28,472 nucleotides of DNA from NCBI GenBank assembly GCA_018398765.1, contig JAHBMJ010001608.1, forward strand, positions 1 through 28,472, in the 5' to 3' direction. Positions 1-8,884 of the stretch are shown here, one piece after another; the stretch's first letter is position 1, and each line of letters starts with the position of its first letter. The notes below the pieces were generated by a model. It made no database searches. It was not told the origin of the DNA and was given only the letters and a program-made list of their open reading frames with translations. A program made the translations under genes and the position numbers. This DNA is from Chromera velia (taxonomy: Eukaryota > Sar > Chromeraceae).

Positions 1-1
1 G

Positions 2-67
2 CAGGTGCTGTATGGGTCAGATGACAGAAGGAAAAACGAAGACTTTGAGATTGACGTCGACAGTTAA
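2..67 (+). CDS. 3' end of a truncated gene, product unknown
   Basis: The window opens in a frame reading VLYGSDDRRKNEDFEIDVDS followed by TAA at 65-67. The charged, acidic ending resembles a natural C-terminus, and the sequence turns AT-rich and stop-filled right after it, as a 3' UTR would. The GCAG at 1-4 could be a splice acceptor, which would make this the start of a last exon. Only about 20 codons are visible, so no family can be named. It matters as a candidate host gene that ends in TAA. Confidence 0.4.
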   Translation, partial: QVLYGSDDRRKNEDFEIDVDS

Positions 68-1023
68 AACCGATTTTAGCTTGGACTATCACTTTTTAAA
101 TCACCCCTTTAGTCCCCGACTTTAAAAATTCTACTTAAAGATGCTTTTAAATTTTAATATAATTTTAGACACTCACCCCTGTTAAATATTAACTTTAGAA
201 ATCTAAAAATCTCGAGTTAGGTCTTCAAGCCACGTTTTTGCAACACTTACACTGACTTGCATGGCTGTTGCACATGTGTTGCTGTGTGTTGTTTGGAAAC
301 AACACTTTGCATGCTGCCATGCATCAAGACGTGATGCGAATTAAGCTGCGAAGGTCAGTCAGCCTGTATGGAGGACTCAGCCATGCATGCATGCATGCAT
401 CGCCTCGGGGGGCAGCTCAGCTCTGCTGAGATCAGCCGAGAGGCCCTAGCTGAGATCGCACGCACTCGCATAACGCATTTTTTCATTTTTGGGGGGCCGG
501 GGTCGCTTCTGGCACGGAGTCGCCCGAAGTCCAAAATGTGCCCCTCAAGCAACTCGCACGGAGCCGCGATCGCACACTTCGCACATGCGTGCCCCTCAAG
601 TAACTCGCACGGAGTTGCAAGTCATGCTCGCGTGGTGGTGGCCCCCGCCCCATGCATGCATGCACCTGCACAAGACATGCCCAAGCCCCCGATGGTGTGC
701 ATCAATCAAATTTGCGGACCCCCTAAAGGGCCCCCCGAGGCACTCACCCAACTGGTTGGGTGTATCTCGTAATAATAAGACTGTCAGCGCATGAGCAAAT
801 TGAAGTCGATTTCCATCTCCTGGGAAATCAAGGCTCGACGAACTCGAGTATCGACCTTCCCAAGTTGACTTGTGTCTGGCTGCGGCCTGCCGGTATATCG
901 AATTTTCAGCTTTTCGGTGGAATTGTCTCGCGCCCGGATCGTTCTTTGGGGAGAACACGCCCCTTTCATTCTGACGTTCGCGCAACAGCTTCGCAAGAAG
1001 AAGGAGAACAAGGAGAAACAAGC
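68..1023. other. Intergenic and 5' flanking sequence
   Basis: No gene is supported here. Positions 68-240 are AT-rich. A short hairpin (gttgttt/aaacaac) lies near 288-303, runs of CATGCATG at about 382-400 and 652-662, and a 51-bp-period duplication at 541-614. The frame of the downstream C2 domain stays open back to 760, but nothing upstream of the ATG at 1024 looks like a conserved domain. The promoter and 5' UTR of the C2-MORN gene probably lie in this stretch; no TATA-like element could be assigned with confidence. Confidence 0.5.
541..614 (+). repeat. Two-copy direct repeat, 51-bp period
   Basis: A 23-bp block at 541-563 recurs at 592-614 with one difference (C at 550, T at 601). Both contain ACTCGCACGGAG. 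It lies in the upstream flank of the C2-MORN gene. Confidence 0.7.
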
Positions 1024-3123
1024 ATGGGGCGGCTTCACGTAACGGTCGTCTCGGGCTACGGATTGAAACCCATGGACTCGAACGGCAAGGCTGACCCTTA
1101 TGTGACACTCACCTGGAGGAACCACACCTACAAAACCGACCGAGTGAGGAAAACCCTAGAGCCCCGCTGGAACTGCAACTGGGTCCTTGAGTGGGAAGAC
1201 TTCAGCCCCAACCCCCCCCTCGAGTTTACTGTCTTTGACTGGAACCGTTGGTCCTCCAATGACCCAATGGGAAGGCTCAGCATCCAGCTCCACGATCTAG
1301 AGCCCCACAAGCCCCTCGAGAACTCATACCCCCTAGACACACAAGGATTCCTCGTCCTCAAGATTCTCTTCGTAGGCAAACCTCCGCCTCAGACTGCACA
1401 GGGCGCTGCAACGAATTTGGCACAGCCGCCATTTGTGCCCACACCATCGCGTCAGGACCCCCACCCCCTCAGCAGCACGCCTACCAACAGCAACAACAAC
1501 CGCAACAGCCCCAGTACCCACAGCAACAGATCGTTATTACACCTAACTATCCTGCTCAAACAACCCCTGGGTACGGAGTGCCTCCCGGCGTTCCTGCGTA
1601 CGGAGCTGCTGCAGCTCCGCCAGCATATGGAGCTGCGGCTGCACCTCCCCCCCCGTACGGAATGAATGCTGCACCCCCCCCTGCCTACGGCCAAAATGCT
1701 GCCCCCCCCGCATACGGTGATGGTGTAGCTGTCGCAGCCCCACCCCCCTCTGGACCCCGTTCCTTCAAGGGCCCGATGGGCGAGGGTTTCTATGAAGGTG
1801 AGGTGAACGACAAAGACGAACCTGACGGACACGGGAAGTACACGTTGGCAGACGGGGATGTGTACGAAGGCCAGTACAAGGAAGGTGTGAAGCATGGGTG
1901 GGGGAAGTGCACGTTCGCAGACGGTACATTCACGGAGGGAGGGTGGAAGGATGGGAAAGGGCACGGCTACCAGACGCAGACCTTCGCAAATGGGTCCAAG
2001 TACGAGGGGGAGTGCAAGGCTGGGAAAGGGTGGGATGGATTTGGCAAGTACACTTTCTTTGATGGCGGCTTTTATGAAGGAGAGTTCAAGAACGACAACA
2101 GAGAAGGCCATGGAAGGATTGTGTACGTCAACGGACAGCTGTACGAGGGGCAAATGAAAGGCGGGGTTCCTGAAGGGTTCGGTAGGCATCGTTATGAAGA
2201 CGGAACGTACGAGGGTGAGTTTCGGGATTGGGAGAGGAAAGGATACGGAAAGTATTTGTTCAACGATGGGGAGATATATGAAGGAGAGTTCGAGTGCGGA
2301 CTGAAGCAGGGGGTCGGCAAGTATACCTTCCCGAATGAAAGCGTGTATGAAGGAAGGTTCAGAGAAGGATCTTATCACGGTCATGGGAAACTTGTCGACG
2401 CAGAAGACGGTAAGGTGTATGAGGGGGGGTTTGAGGATGGCGATTATCATGGGCAGGGCAAGTTCACGTACGCGAATGGGGACCGCGAGATCGCCTGGTT
2501 CATGAATGACAAAAGGGAGGGGCGCTGTCTCCTGATACAACAGGGAGGATCCATTGTGGCGGTCCTGCAGTGCAAAGAGGATGAGATCCTCAGCCGCCGT
2601 GAAGTCGAGGGACCAGAGGTAGAGGTCAGTCGAATGTAGACCTCAACAAAGAGTATTTATCTTTTCTCGGCGAATTTCATGTGCTCCGTTCTCTGTCTTC
2701 ACGCTATTTGGGTTTCTCTTTTTTTTGCTTTTGGAAGCTCTGTGCAGCATCTCATCTTGGCATCCCTTTGTCTCTTAACGTTGTTTTTGTGGGTCCATTT
2801 CATCCCTCGATTTGTTTGATTGCACGTCTTCTTATCCATTTTTTCCCTTGCTATGAACGTTGCTTTATTTTTCCTTTGTGTAAATGTTTTCTTTCGCCTG
2901 TAGGAATTCTTTGCCTGCTTCACACAAGTGGCTCCGTCTCTGCCTGTTCGATTCGATCATGCCGCTTTCTGTCTCCTCTGCATGTTTCTTTCCTCTCGGT
3001 CTTTGAACTGGGCTTGTCTGCATGCAGCTTTTTATCTCTGCTTGCGTTCTTTCATATCTGTTTGGAAGCCTCTCACCACGCCTTCTCAAGATCAGCTCAG
3101 TTTTTCTAGTCCACTCGTCTTGC

Positions 3124-3164
<41 letters not shown>

Positions 3165-3265
3165 ACACAGACAGACAGACACACAGACACACACACACAC
3201 ACACACACACAGAGACACACACACAGACACACACACAGACACACACACAGACACACACACAGACA

Positions 3266-3306
<41 letters not shown>

Positions 3307-3319
3307 AAACACACACATA

Positions 3320-3360
<41 letters not shown>

Positions 3361-3713
3361 TCACTTACACACAGACTCACTCCATCTCACCCCCACAACC
3401 TCTCTCTCTCTGTGCACTTGTGTCGTTCTGTCTTTCTTGTGGATTCACACTTTGCTGTCCCATTGTGTTCCCACATTTTTCTCAACCTGCGTGCGTGCAG
3501 ATTGTAATGAGGGAGTTCAGGGCCCACGACGAGTTTCTTCAGCAGAAGACACAGAGCGTCCTCGAAGAAGTCAGAGCTCTAGAGTCCAACAAGCAGCGCG
3601 TAAACGAAAAGGTCTCGGAGGCAGTCGAAAAGGTCTCGGAGGCAGTCGCTGCAACATCTGAAGTGCTCGAGCGTCACAGGAAAGAGCCCCCCCGGGCTGG
3701 GGCCAGGACCTGA
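1024..3713 (+). CDS. C2 domain, MORN-repeat and coiled-coil protein (spliced)
   Basis: The ATG at 1024 has A at -3 and G at +4 and starts directly at a C2 domain (residues about 1-120). Candidate Ca2+/lipid-loop residues are D18, D24, D72 and D80; residue 74 is Asn where many C2 domains have Asp. A Pro/Gln/Tyr-rich linker follows (QQQQQPQQPQYPQQQ, then PAYG repeats). About ten MORN repeats (YEGE...G.G pattern) run to about 2500, with a degenerate eleventh. The frame would stop at TAG 2637, but a donor GTCAGT at 2625 joins in phase 0 to an exon at 3501-3713 after TGCGTGCAG. That exon encodes a charged coiled coil (FLQQKTQSVLEEVRALESNK) and ends in TGA. The first two parts are in different frames; see 1372-1472. 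C2 and MORN modules bind membranes and phospholipids, so a cortical or membrane scaffold role is inferred, not shown. Predicted length is about 570-600 residues. Confidence 0.8.
1372..1472 (+). other. Frame change inside the C2-MORN gene: short intron or indel
   Basis: The C2 frame (codons starting at 1024+3n) and the MORN frame (positions divisible by 3) differ. Two readings fit. One is a 101-nt intron, donor GTAGGC at 1372 and acceptor CCCCCTCAG ending at 1472, which begins on a codon boundary and restores frame exactly. A 38-nt intron from 1435 to 1472 also works arithmetically. The other is a missing C in the C-runs at 1458-1468, which would leave a continuous Pro/Gln-rich linker. The encoded sequence between is itself Pro-rich, so the indel reading is serious. 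Confidence 0.5.
2625..3500 (+). other. Intron of the C2-MORN gene
   Basis: GTCAGT at 2625 and TGCGTGCAG ending at 3500 bound 876 nt. Both sides are at codon boundaries. The interior is T- and C-rich, has no plausible coding, and holds the (TC)n-(CA)n array. A donor GTAGAG at 2619 is an alternative in the same phase. Confidence 0.65.
3129..3371 (+). repeat. (TC)n followed by (CA)n/(CAGACA)n microsatellite
   Basis: About 33 nt of pure TC pass into roughly 200 nt of CA with interspersed CAGA units. It lies inside the last intron of the C2-MORN gene. The apparent His/Thr and Cys/Val proteins it encodes are artefacts of the repeat. Confidence 0.95.
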
Positions 3714-4098
3714 TCGAGGGGGGAGAAGGGGTCTGTCGATGAAGCAGCAAGGCAGCCAGCCTGCCAGGTATGGGGGAAGAGAGAAGTCTGGCAGAGGGGT
3801 AAAGCGAATGCATGACCGAAAGAATGAGCAGTCAGAGGAGCCGTGAAAGAAAATGTCTGAGTTGACAGACGATGAGAAGAGGTTCTGAAAATAAGTTTCA
3901 CCTATCGTGCAAAATCAGAAAACTAATTTAGCTTAGTAATTTAAAGGAATTTACAGTAATTTAAAGTAATTTAGAATAGTAAACTAAAGCAATTTGGAAA
4001 GGTAAATTACTAATTTTGATTATACTTTGGAGGTCGATTTCTTAAATTATTTCTCGTGAACCATCAAGAGTTAATTAGACATTCAAACTAACGCGTGG

Positions 4099-4390
4099 AC
4101 TCAGACCTTAGCCGATTTATCCAGATTAACTTCGGGATCTATGCAAATGACACATTGAAGGCTTATTAAAATGTTTTTAAGGGTTGATATGTGGTTAAAA
4201 ACTCATTAGAAACAATTTTGAAAGTGGCTGTTTAAGGTTATTTTGGGGTCCCTGACCCCCATTGATTGATGGATTGATTGATTGATATGTTCTGCCCTAG
4301 GGCCTTCCCGCTATGTCTATCTGTCACCAGAGCTAGCATAACTTCGGGATGAATACCAAAAATCCTAGACAAATCGGCTAAGGTCTGAGT
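4099..4390. repeat. Element with perfect 20-bp inverted termini
   Basis: The 20 bases at 4099-4118 (ACTCAGACCTTAGCCGATTT) are the exact reverse complement of 4371-4390. A second shared string, AACTTCGGGAT, lies just inside both ends in the same orientation (about 4129 and 4340). The ~290-bp interval contains the (ATTG)n run and no ORF. This fits a small foldback or MITE-like element; no target-site duplication was established. Confidence 0.65.
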
Positions 4391-4439
4391 TATGATACAC
4401 TGCGACCGAAGAATCATTCAAGAATGGCTCTCAACCAGA

Positions 4440-4525
4440 TGGGGAATGCCCCAGTGGGGCCTAGGTCGAGGGATCGAACCTATGCAGGAAATACTAGGTT
4501 GGCCTGAGCCTATATGGCTCACCGG
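4440..4525 (-). other. tRNA-like / Pol III B-box patch (SINE relic?)
   Basis: On the minus strand the string AGGTTCGATCCCT resembles a tRNA T-loop and B box (GTTCGANNC). The flanking bases form only about three of five T-stem pairs and no cloverleaf could be drawn. A decayed tRNA-derived SINE is possible; a functional tRNA is not supported. Confidence 0.3.
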
Positions 4526-4855
4526 CTTTAAACTCATACATCATTATCATATATAAAAGAGACCAGTGCTGAAAACACAGTCCGAACACTGAGAACTGTT
4601 ACACTGAATACTTAAATCTGTTGGAATCACAAGACACCCAGTACTAGAATTTTTAAATGAAGAAGAACTTTGAAGTAAACTGGTTGGAAGAAAAATTGAC
4701 GGCCAACTTGTTTTTCCTCAAAAAAAGTGAACGCGGTCAGGTCATGTGCGATATTTTTTGGCCCAACCTTAGCATCTTTGGAACTCACAGACATGCATTT
4801 GCCCCCGGCCCGCAGGGCGCTTCTCAGTTGCTTAGAGGGGCCCGGGGGGGGGTCT

Positions 4856-4917
4856 AAAATACCGGAATGTAGCGGCATTTAGCTTAAATGCCAGACGGCC
4901 CAGCATTTCCGGTATTT
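4856..4917. repeat. Nested hairpins
   Basis: An outer imperfect stem pairs AAAATACCGGAATG (from 4856) with CATTTCCGGTATTT (to 4917). Inside it, 4873-4889 is a perfect 7-bp stem with a 3-nt loop (GCATTTA-GCT-TAAATGC). Confidence 0.55.
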
Positions 4918-5833
4918 AACACATGGAACCCGGGGCTTTTCACAACTCTGATTGAGAGAAAGGAAAAACGCTAGAAAGAAAGTATACCGACTGCCAATCA
5001 GATGTAAAAAATTACTAAAAATAAAAAAATAATAATAAATGAAAACATTTTTTTTTAGTTCAAAACTTAAATATCTTATTTAGGAGTTGTATGCGGACAA
5101 ACCTCAGTTGAAGTATAGGGTACCAGCCTGCCGCGTATTCATGCTTGCTTCTGAACCCGGTAGGCCAAGCGTGCAGGCCGTGCCGCGCGATGCTGAAGCG
5201 CTGTGCTGGCCGGGATAGGATTGCCGCGCGCGCATTCGATTTTGTACGATTTGTGCCGTACGCATTCAGCACCAGCCAGTTCAGATCGATCCATTTTGTG
5301 CAGCACTAGCTGATCGAACGCCTTTTGGCTGTTCGTTCTACTCTGCCTTGACGGACAGACTATTTCATGAAGTAGTTCCGGCCACCATCATGGAGATCTA
5401 GCTCTGCATTCCGTTTGACCATCATTTCGTTATTCTCTTTTACCTCATCATATAAACCATAACATCAAAACGTCACTGTGCGAGCGATTTTTTTTATTTT
5501 TAAGGCCCAAAATAGACATTTTTGCTTTATAAGGAAAAAACTGATTTTAAGGACATTTTGAGGTAAAAACTAGGGGTTTCATCGCCAATTTAGGATGAAA
5601 ACCTCAAAAATTCGCCAAAAACGGATGAAAAACATTTTTAAAAGTCCCATGAGGTAAGCTGTTTACGTTGTAGAAGTATCAAATGAAAATTTTTAAACTG
5701 CTTAATGACTCTATAAACCATGTGTATGTAGATGATGAGGTTACCTGCAGGTTTGGAAAGGTTTAAATTTAAATTGTCCGTCTTTGTCATAAAAACTGTT
5801 TGAAAAAGAGTGTCGGACCATAAGATTTTTCTA

Positions 5834-5936
5834 AGCTTTTCAAGACATAGGCCATAATAGGCCGCGCTTGCAGCACTGTTTTTCAAGACATAGTCTATGC
5901 CTGCGGCACGGCTTTTCAAGATATGGGCCATGCCTG
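5834..5936 (+). repeat. Dispersed imperfect tandem repeat, copy 1
   Basis: About three units of roughly 35-43 nt, each starting near TTTTCAAGA and containing a GCCTGCGGC-like core. The core at 5899-5921 matches 11501-11523 in 20 of 23 positions, so this is a family present at least twice in the window. Confidence 0.6.
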
Positions 5937-6611
5937 CAACCTCCCTGAACCTAAGTGCTACTTAAAAAAATATAAGCAAGATCGTCTCTTACTTACTTAC
6001 TTACTTAATTGTGGTTAAGCCTAGACTCTCTGAAACCAGAGACAAATAGCAACCCATGCATGCAGTTGTAAACAAAAGAAGCAAACCGCCGCCTGGACCG
6101 CCGCAGCTTAGCCTGCTTCTACATGAATATGAACAACCACAACCCTCCGCAGCCTAGGCTGAAGCTAAAGGCTAAACAACCCCACAAGACGCGCGTGCAC
6201 TCATTTCAGACAAGCTTCGATCAGTGCACTTGCCTTCTTCAGCTCCTGGTCCACAATGAATGAAACGAGCTCTCTTACATATGTCTCTTCTTCCCCAATA
6301 CCTCTTCCCCCAGCTACAGCAGTCCATCTTGCTCTGCAGACCCTTTCACCGATTTCTGTTCTCTCTTTTACTCTCTCTGCCAGCGAGTGAAGTGTGGATC
6401 TAAGCTACTCTGTTCGCACGTATGCAGACAATCGATGCATCGCATCGTCGATCTTTTTTTTGCCTTCGACTGCAGGACAGTGAATACAGTGTTCTTCGCA
6501 GGATCCACCGTGTCTCTTTCCCCCACCAGCACATGCTCGAAGGAGAGAAGTGAAAAGAGAACTACCAGACAAGAGAGAGCGAGGCAGAGTACGCAATTGA
6601 ACTGTCTAACC

Positions 6612-7470
6612 TCACCCCCTTCTAACCCTCCCCCCTAAAAGCAATATAGCCAGACATTGGTGCGATCGGTTCTCTATCTGAAAATTGCTCAGTCGGGAGT
6701 TGCGTGGATAGATGCCACATGAACGGGTGAGCCTATGCTCGCCGATGGGTCTTGAAGTCAACCATTCCAACAACCATTCTGAGGCTTCTCTTTCCCTCGC
6801 TTTCTGCCTGAGTGTCCATTTATTCGTTCCGTTTCTCCCTCTCTGGCTTTCTTTTCTCAAAAGATCTGGTGCGATTATCTAAAGCATGCTACTGGCTGAA
6901 TTGGCCCATACCAGGGTCAGCGATCTGTACCATACATCCCAAACTGCCCGAGGAACCTCCCTTTCTGTTCTTTTTATGCTTTCTATGAAACTTCCTAACC
7001 GATAAGAAAGGATCTCTCTCATAGGACGCATACTAACCGAAACCAAAGTTGGCACCTTGAAAGAGTTATAGCGCAAACGGAATGTCCAGCGCACAAATTG
7101 AAGCTGCAATACATCAAGTGCAACGATATCTCTCTGACTTACTGGCAAGGCTTCCAGCGAGTACGTTGCCACCGACTCCCAGAGCGCCTGCAGTAAACGA
7201 ACTTTGCATTGAGGAGGCAAAGACTTAAGGATGAACATTGCCAAGTGCCCATCACTGCCCCTAAACAGCGTTCAGCACTTTCAAGTCGGTCCCTGACTAA
7301 CTTTCTTGGGTCCCCTCCCTCAAACACACGACACCCAAGGTATTTATAGCTCTCTACACATTCAACTGTCTTCCCTTCAAAAGTCACTTCCCCTTCTATT
7401 TCCCTTCTTGAGCCTGAGAGTGTAAGAACTTTTGTTTTCTTTAAATTCACTTTCAACCCATATTCCTGAA
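6612..7470 (-). pseudogene. LINE RT thumb and C-terminal region
   Basis: After the RT core, the frame shifts near 7450 to a segment containing KKTKVLTLSGS and YKYLGCRVFEGG (7456-7139), typical of the region after motif C in LINE RTs. A further shift near 7250 leads to MFILKSLPPQCKVRLLQALW...LQLQFVRW (7244-6882). TAG at 6879-6881 interrupts the frame, which then stays open with basic, coiled sequence to TGA at 6612. The continuation makes it likely that the ancestral protein ran through the TAG position. Confidence 0.65.
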
Positions 7471-8423
7471 TAAGAGGCCAAACGGTCTAAACGCCACTGC
7501 AGGTCAGAAGAAGAGTGAGCAAAAATAACAAGATCGTCTGCGTAACCTATGCTCTTAAGCAGTAAGTCCACCAATCTTACCTCCTCAGGGATACGGGGTC
7601 GCTGCTCCGTTGTTTCATTTTCCTCCCTCCTCTCTCCGCATTCTCCCCCCCTCTGTCTTTCATCCGTCTCTGATTCCCTATCCAAGCCGTTATCAGCTTC
7701 TCTCCCTTCAACACTCAAAGCAGAATGAATATTATTAATAAACAAGAGAAAAAGAAGAGGAGAAAGTAGATCTCCCTGTTTTACCCCTGCACTTTCGGAA
7801 AAGACCCAATCCGACCCATCTACCCTTCCCCATACATTCATATACATGGAATGAATCATGCACACGTCCTTCTCGCTGACTCCTTCCTCTCTAAGTCTGT
7901 CAATCATTTTCTTTTTGGGTACTTGGTCAAATGCCTTGCTGAAGTCAACAAACGCTGCAAGGAGGGGTCTATGTCTCTTCTTTGCTGAAGCCGTGAGAGC
8001 ATGAAGAGCAGCTATCGCTTCCCTTGTACTGACTCCCTTCCCGAAACCCACCTGTCGTTCATCTATATTTGTTTTCCCCCTTAACCGACCATCCATCAAC
8101 AACGCAAACAACTTTGCCAGAAGGTAGACGATGTGTATGGGCCTCCATTCGTCATAACAGGGAGAGACGTGACCTTTTGGAACAGGAGCCATTCGAAGGA
8201 AGTTCCACTTTTCTGGCCAGAAAGAAAAAAGGAAAAAAAGATTGAAGAAAATGAAAAGAAGAAAACGAGACAGACGAGAAGAGGAAAAGCATAAATATAC
8301 CTGTGCAGGGGAGATTCCTTCGAGGCCAGCTGCCTTCTTTGGGTCGATTACCTTCAGTATCTTCTCACATTTATCGAAAGAAAAGAAAGGTGCCGGGGGG
8401 GGAGCTGGTGTTTCATCCTTCTT
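7377..8423 (-). CDS. LINE reverse transcriptase domain (fragment of a broken ORF)
   Basis: The frame is open from just after TAA 8424-8426 to 7377. In order: KILKVIDPKKAAGLEGISPA, an unusual Phe/Leu-rich stretch, WPEKWN...APVPKG, WRPIHIVYLLAK (RT block 1-2), AFVDFSKAFDQVPKKK (motif A with the catalytic Asp), GVKQGDLLSPLLFLLFIN (motif B) and SIGYADDLVIFAHSS (motif C with the YADD Asp pair). Between B and C there is an acidic insert of about 50 residues with E/R repeats. The catalytic residues are intact, but the protein is cut off upstream by TAA and downstream by a frameshift, so activity is not expected. Confidence 0.8.
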   Translation of the reverse strand, partial: KKDETPAPPPAPFFSFDKCEKILKVIDPKKAAGLEGISPAQVYLCFSSSRLSRFLLFIFFNLFFLFSFWPEKWNFLRMAPVPKGHVSPCYDEWRPIHIVYLLAKLFALLMDGRLRGKTNIDERQVGFGKGVSTREAIAALHALTASAKKRHRPLLAAFVDFSKAFDQVPKKKMIDRLREEGVSEKDVCMIHSMYMNVWGRVDGSDWVFSESAGVKQGDLLSPLLFLLFINNIHSALSVEGREADNGLDRESETDERQRGGECGERREENETTEQRPRIPEEVRLVDLLLKSIGYADDLVIFAHSSSDLQWRLDRLASYSGIWVESEFKENKSSYTLRLKKGNRRGSDF

Positions 8424-8870
8424 TTAAGGCTCCAGTCCGTCTCTACTGAATACATCGGCCCAAAAATTTGAAAACGAAAAGACGGACGGCTTTTCTCCCT
8501 CACTCCCACTCTCTGCCTTTTTTCTCTTCCTCCTCCATTTCCATAGGGCTGCTGGGTCCTTAGCAGCTTCTTCCGCGAGTCTTTCTGCCTGAAGAATGGC
8601 ATACTTTCTCTTTTTTCTTGCTATCAACTTCCCTCTCTCTCTGTTTAACCTGTTTATCTTTCTCTTTGCTGTGATGCACCGCTCATCTTCGTCCCCCCAG
8701 AGTTCCTTTTCTTCCTTCCATTCCCTTTCTGCGGATCTAATTCTCTTTTGAATCTCCCTGCATTTTTGATCCCTAGCTCCAAGGTGCGACAGCCTTTTCC
8801 TTCCTTTCACTTTTCCTCAGATGAGTTGGCTTTTATTTTTTCTCCTTGGGTTGCGCGAGTACATGCTCCC
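8424..8870 (-). pseudogene. LINE linker between endonuclease and RT
   Basis: Continuous in the same frame as the RT. It reads SMYSRNPRRKNKSQLI, a TGA near 8817-8819, then a Lys/Arg/Glu-rich coiled segment (SHLGARDQKCREIQKRIRSA) and KDPAALWKWRRKRKK...FSNFWADVFSRDGLEP before TAA at 8424. A charged linker ending in AKDP..LWKW and FW.D.F is usual between the endonuclease and RT of LINEs. Confidence 0.65.
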
Positions 8871-8884
8871 ACTGTTAGGTGAGT

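Larger units (their letters stand above)
3714..6611. other. Gene-poor interval with short repeats
   Basis: No convincing gene was found. The interval holds AT-rich TAATTTAAAG repeats (about 3930-4000), an (ATTG)n run (4260-4288), the inverted repeat 4099-4390, a tRNA-like patch, a TATATAAAAG string near 4550, nested hairpins at 4856-4917, one cluster of a dispersed repeat (5834-5936) and a (TTAC)n run (5989-6007). The last few hundred bases may include the 3' UTR of the LINE, which reads leftward into this region; no poly(A) tail or target duplication was recognised. Confidence 0.5.

Noticed and set aside
1452-2540. 362-codon minus-strand ORF
   Set aside because: It is antisense to the MORN repeats, whose plus-strand frame has clear repeat periodicity.
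3022-3507. His/Thr-rich and Cys/Val-rich ORFs on both strands
   Set aside because: They are translations of the (CA)n/(TC)n microsatellite inside an intron. The same applies to similar ORFs at 18.9-19.4, 24.8-25.3 and 26.7-27.2 kb.
4440-4525. Functional tRNA gene on the minus strand
   Set aside because: Only the T-loop-like string is present; the T stem is incomplete and no acceptor, D or anticodon arms pair.
4657-4857. 66-codon ORF about 100 bp after a TATATAAAAG string
   Set aside because: It has no domain and no conserved neighbour, and sits in AT-rich repeat DNA; the length is within chance expectation.
8213-8300. Intron-like segment in the LINE RT (CAG|GTATAT ... GGCCAG| on the minus strand)
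   Set aside because: Its 88-nt removal would break the frame, whereas the unspliced frame is open and runs directly into WPEKWN...APVPKG.
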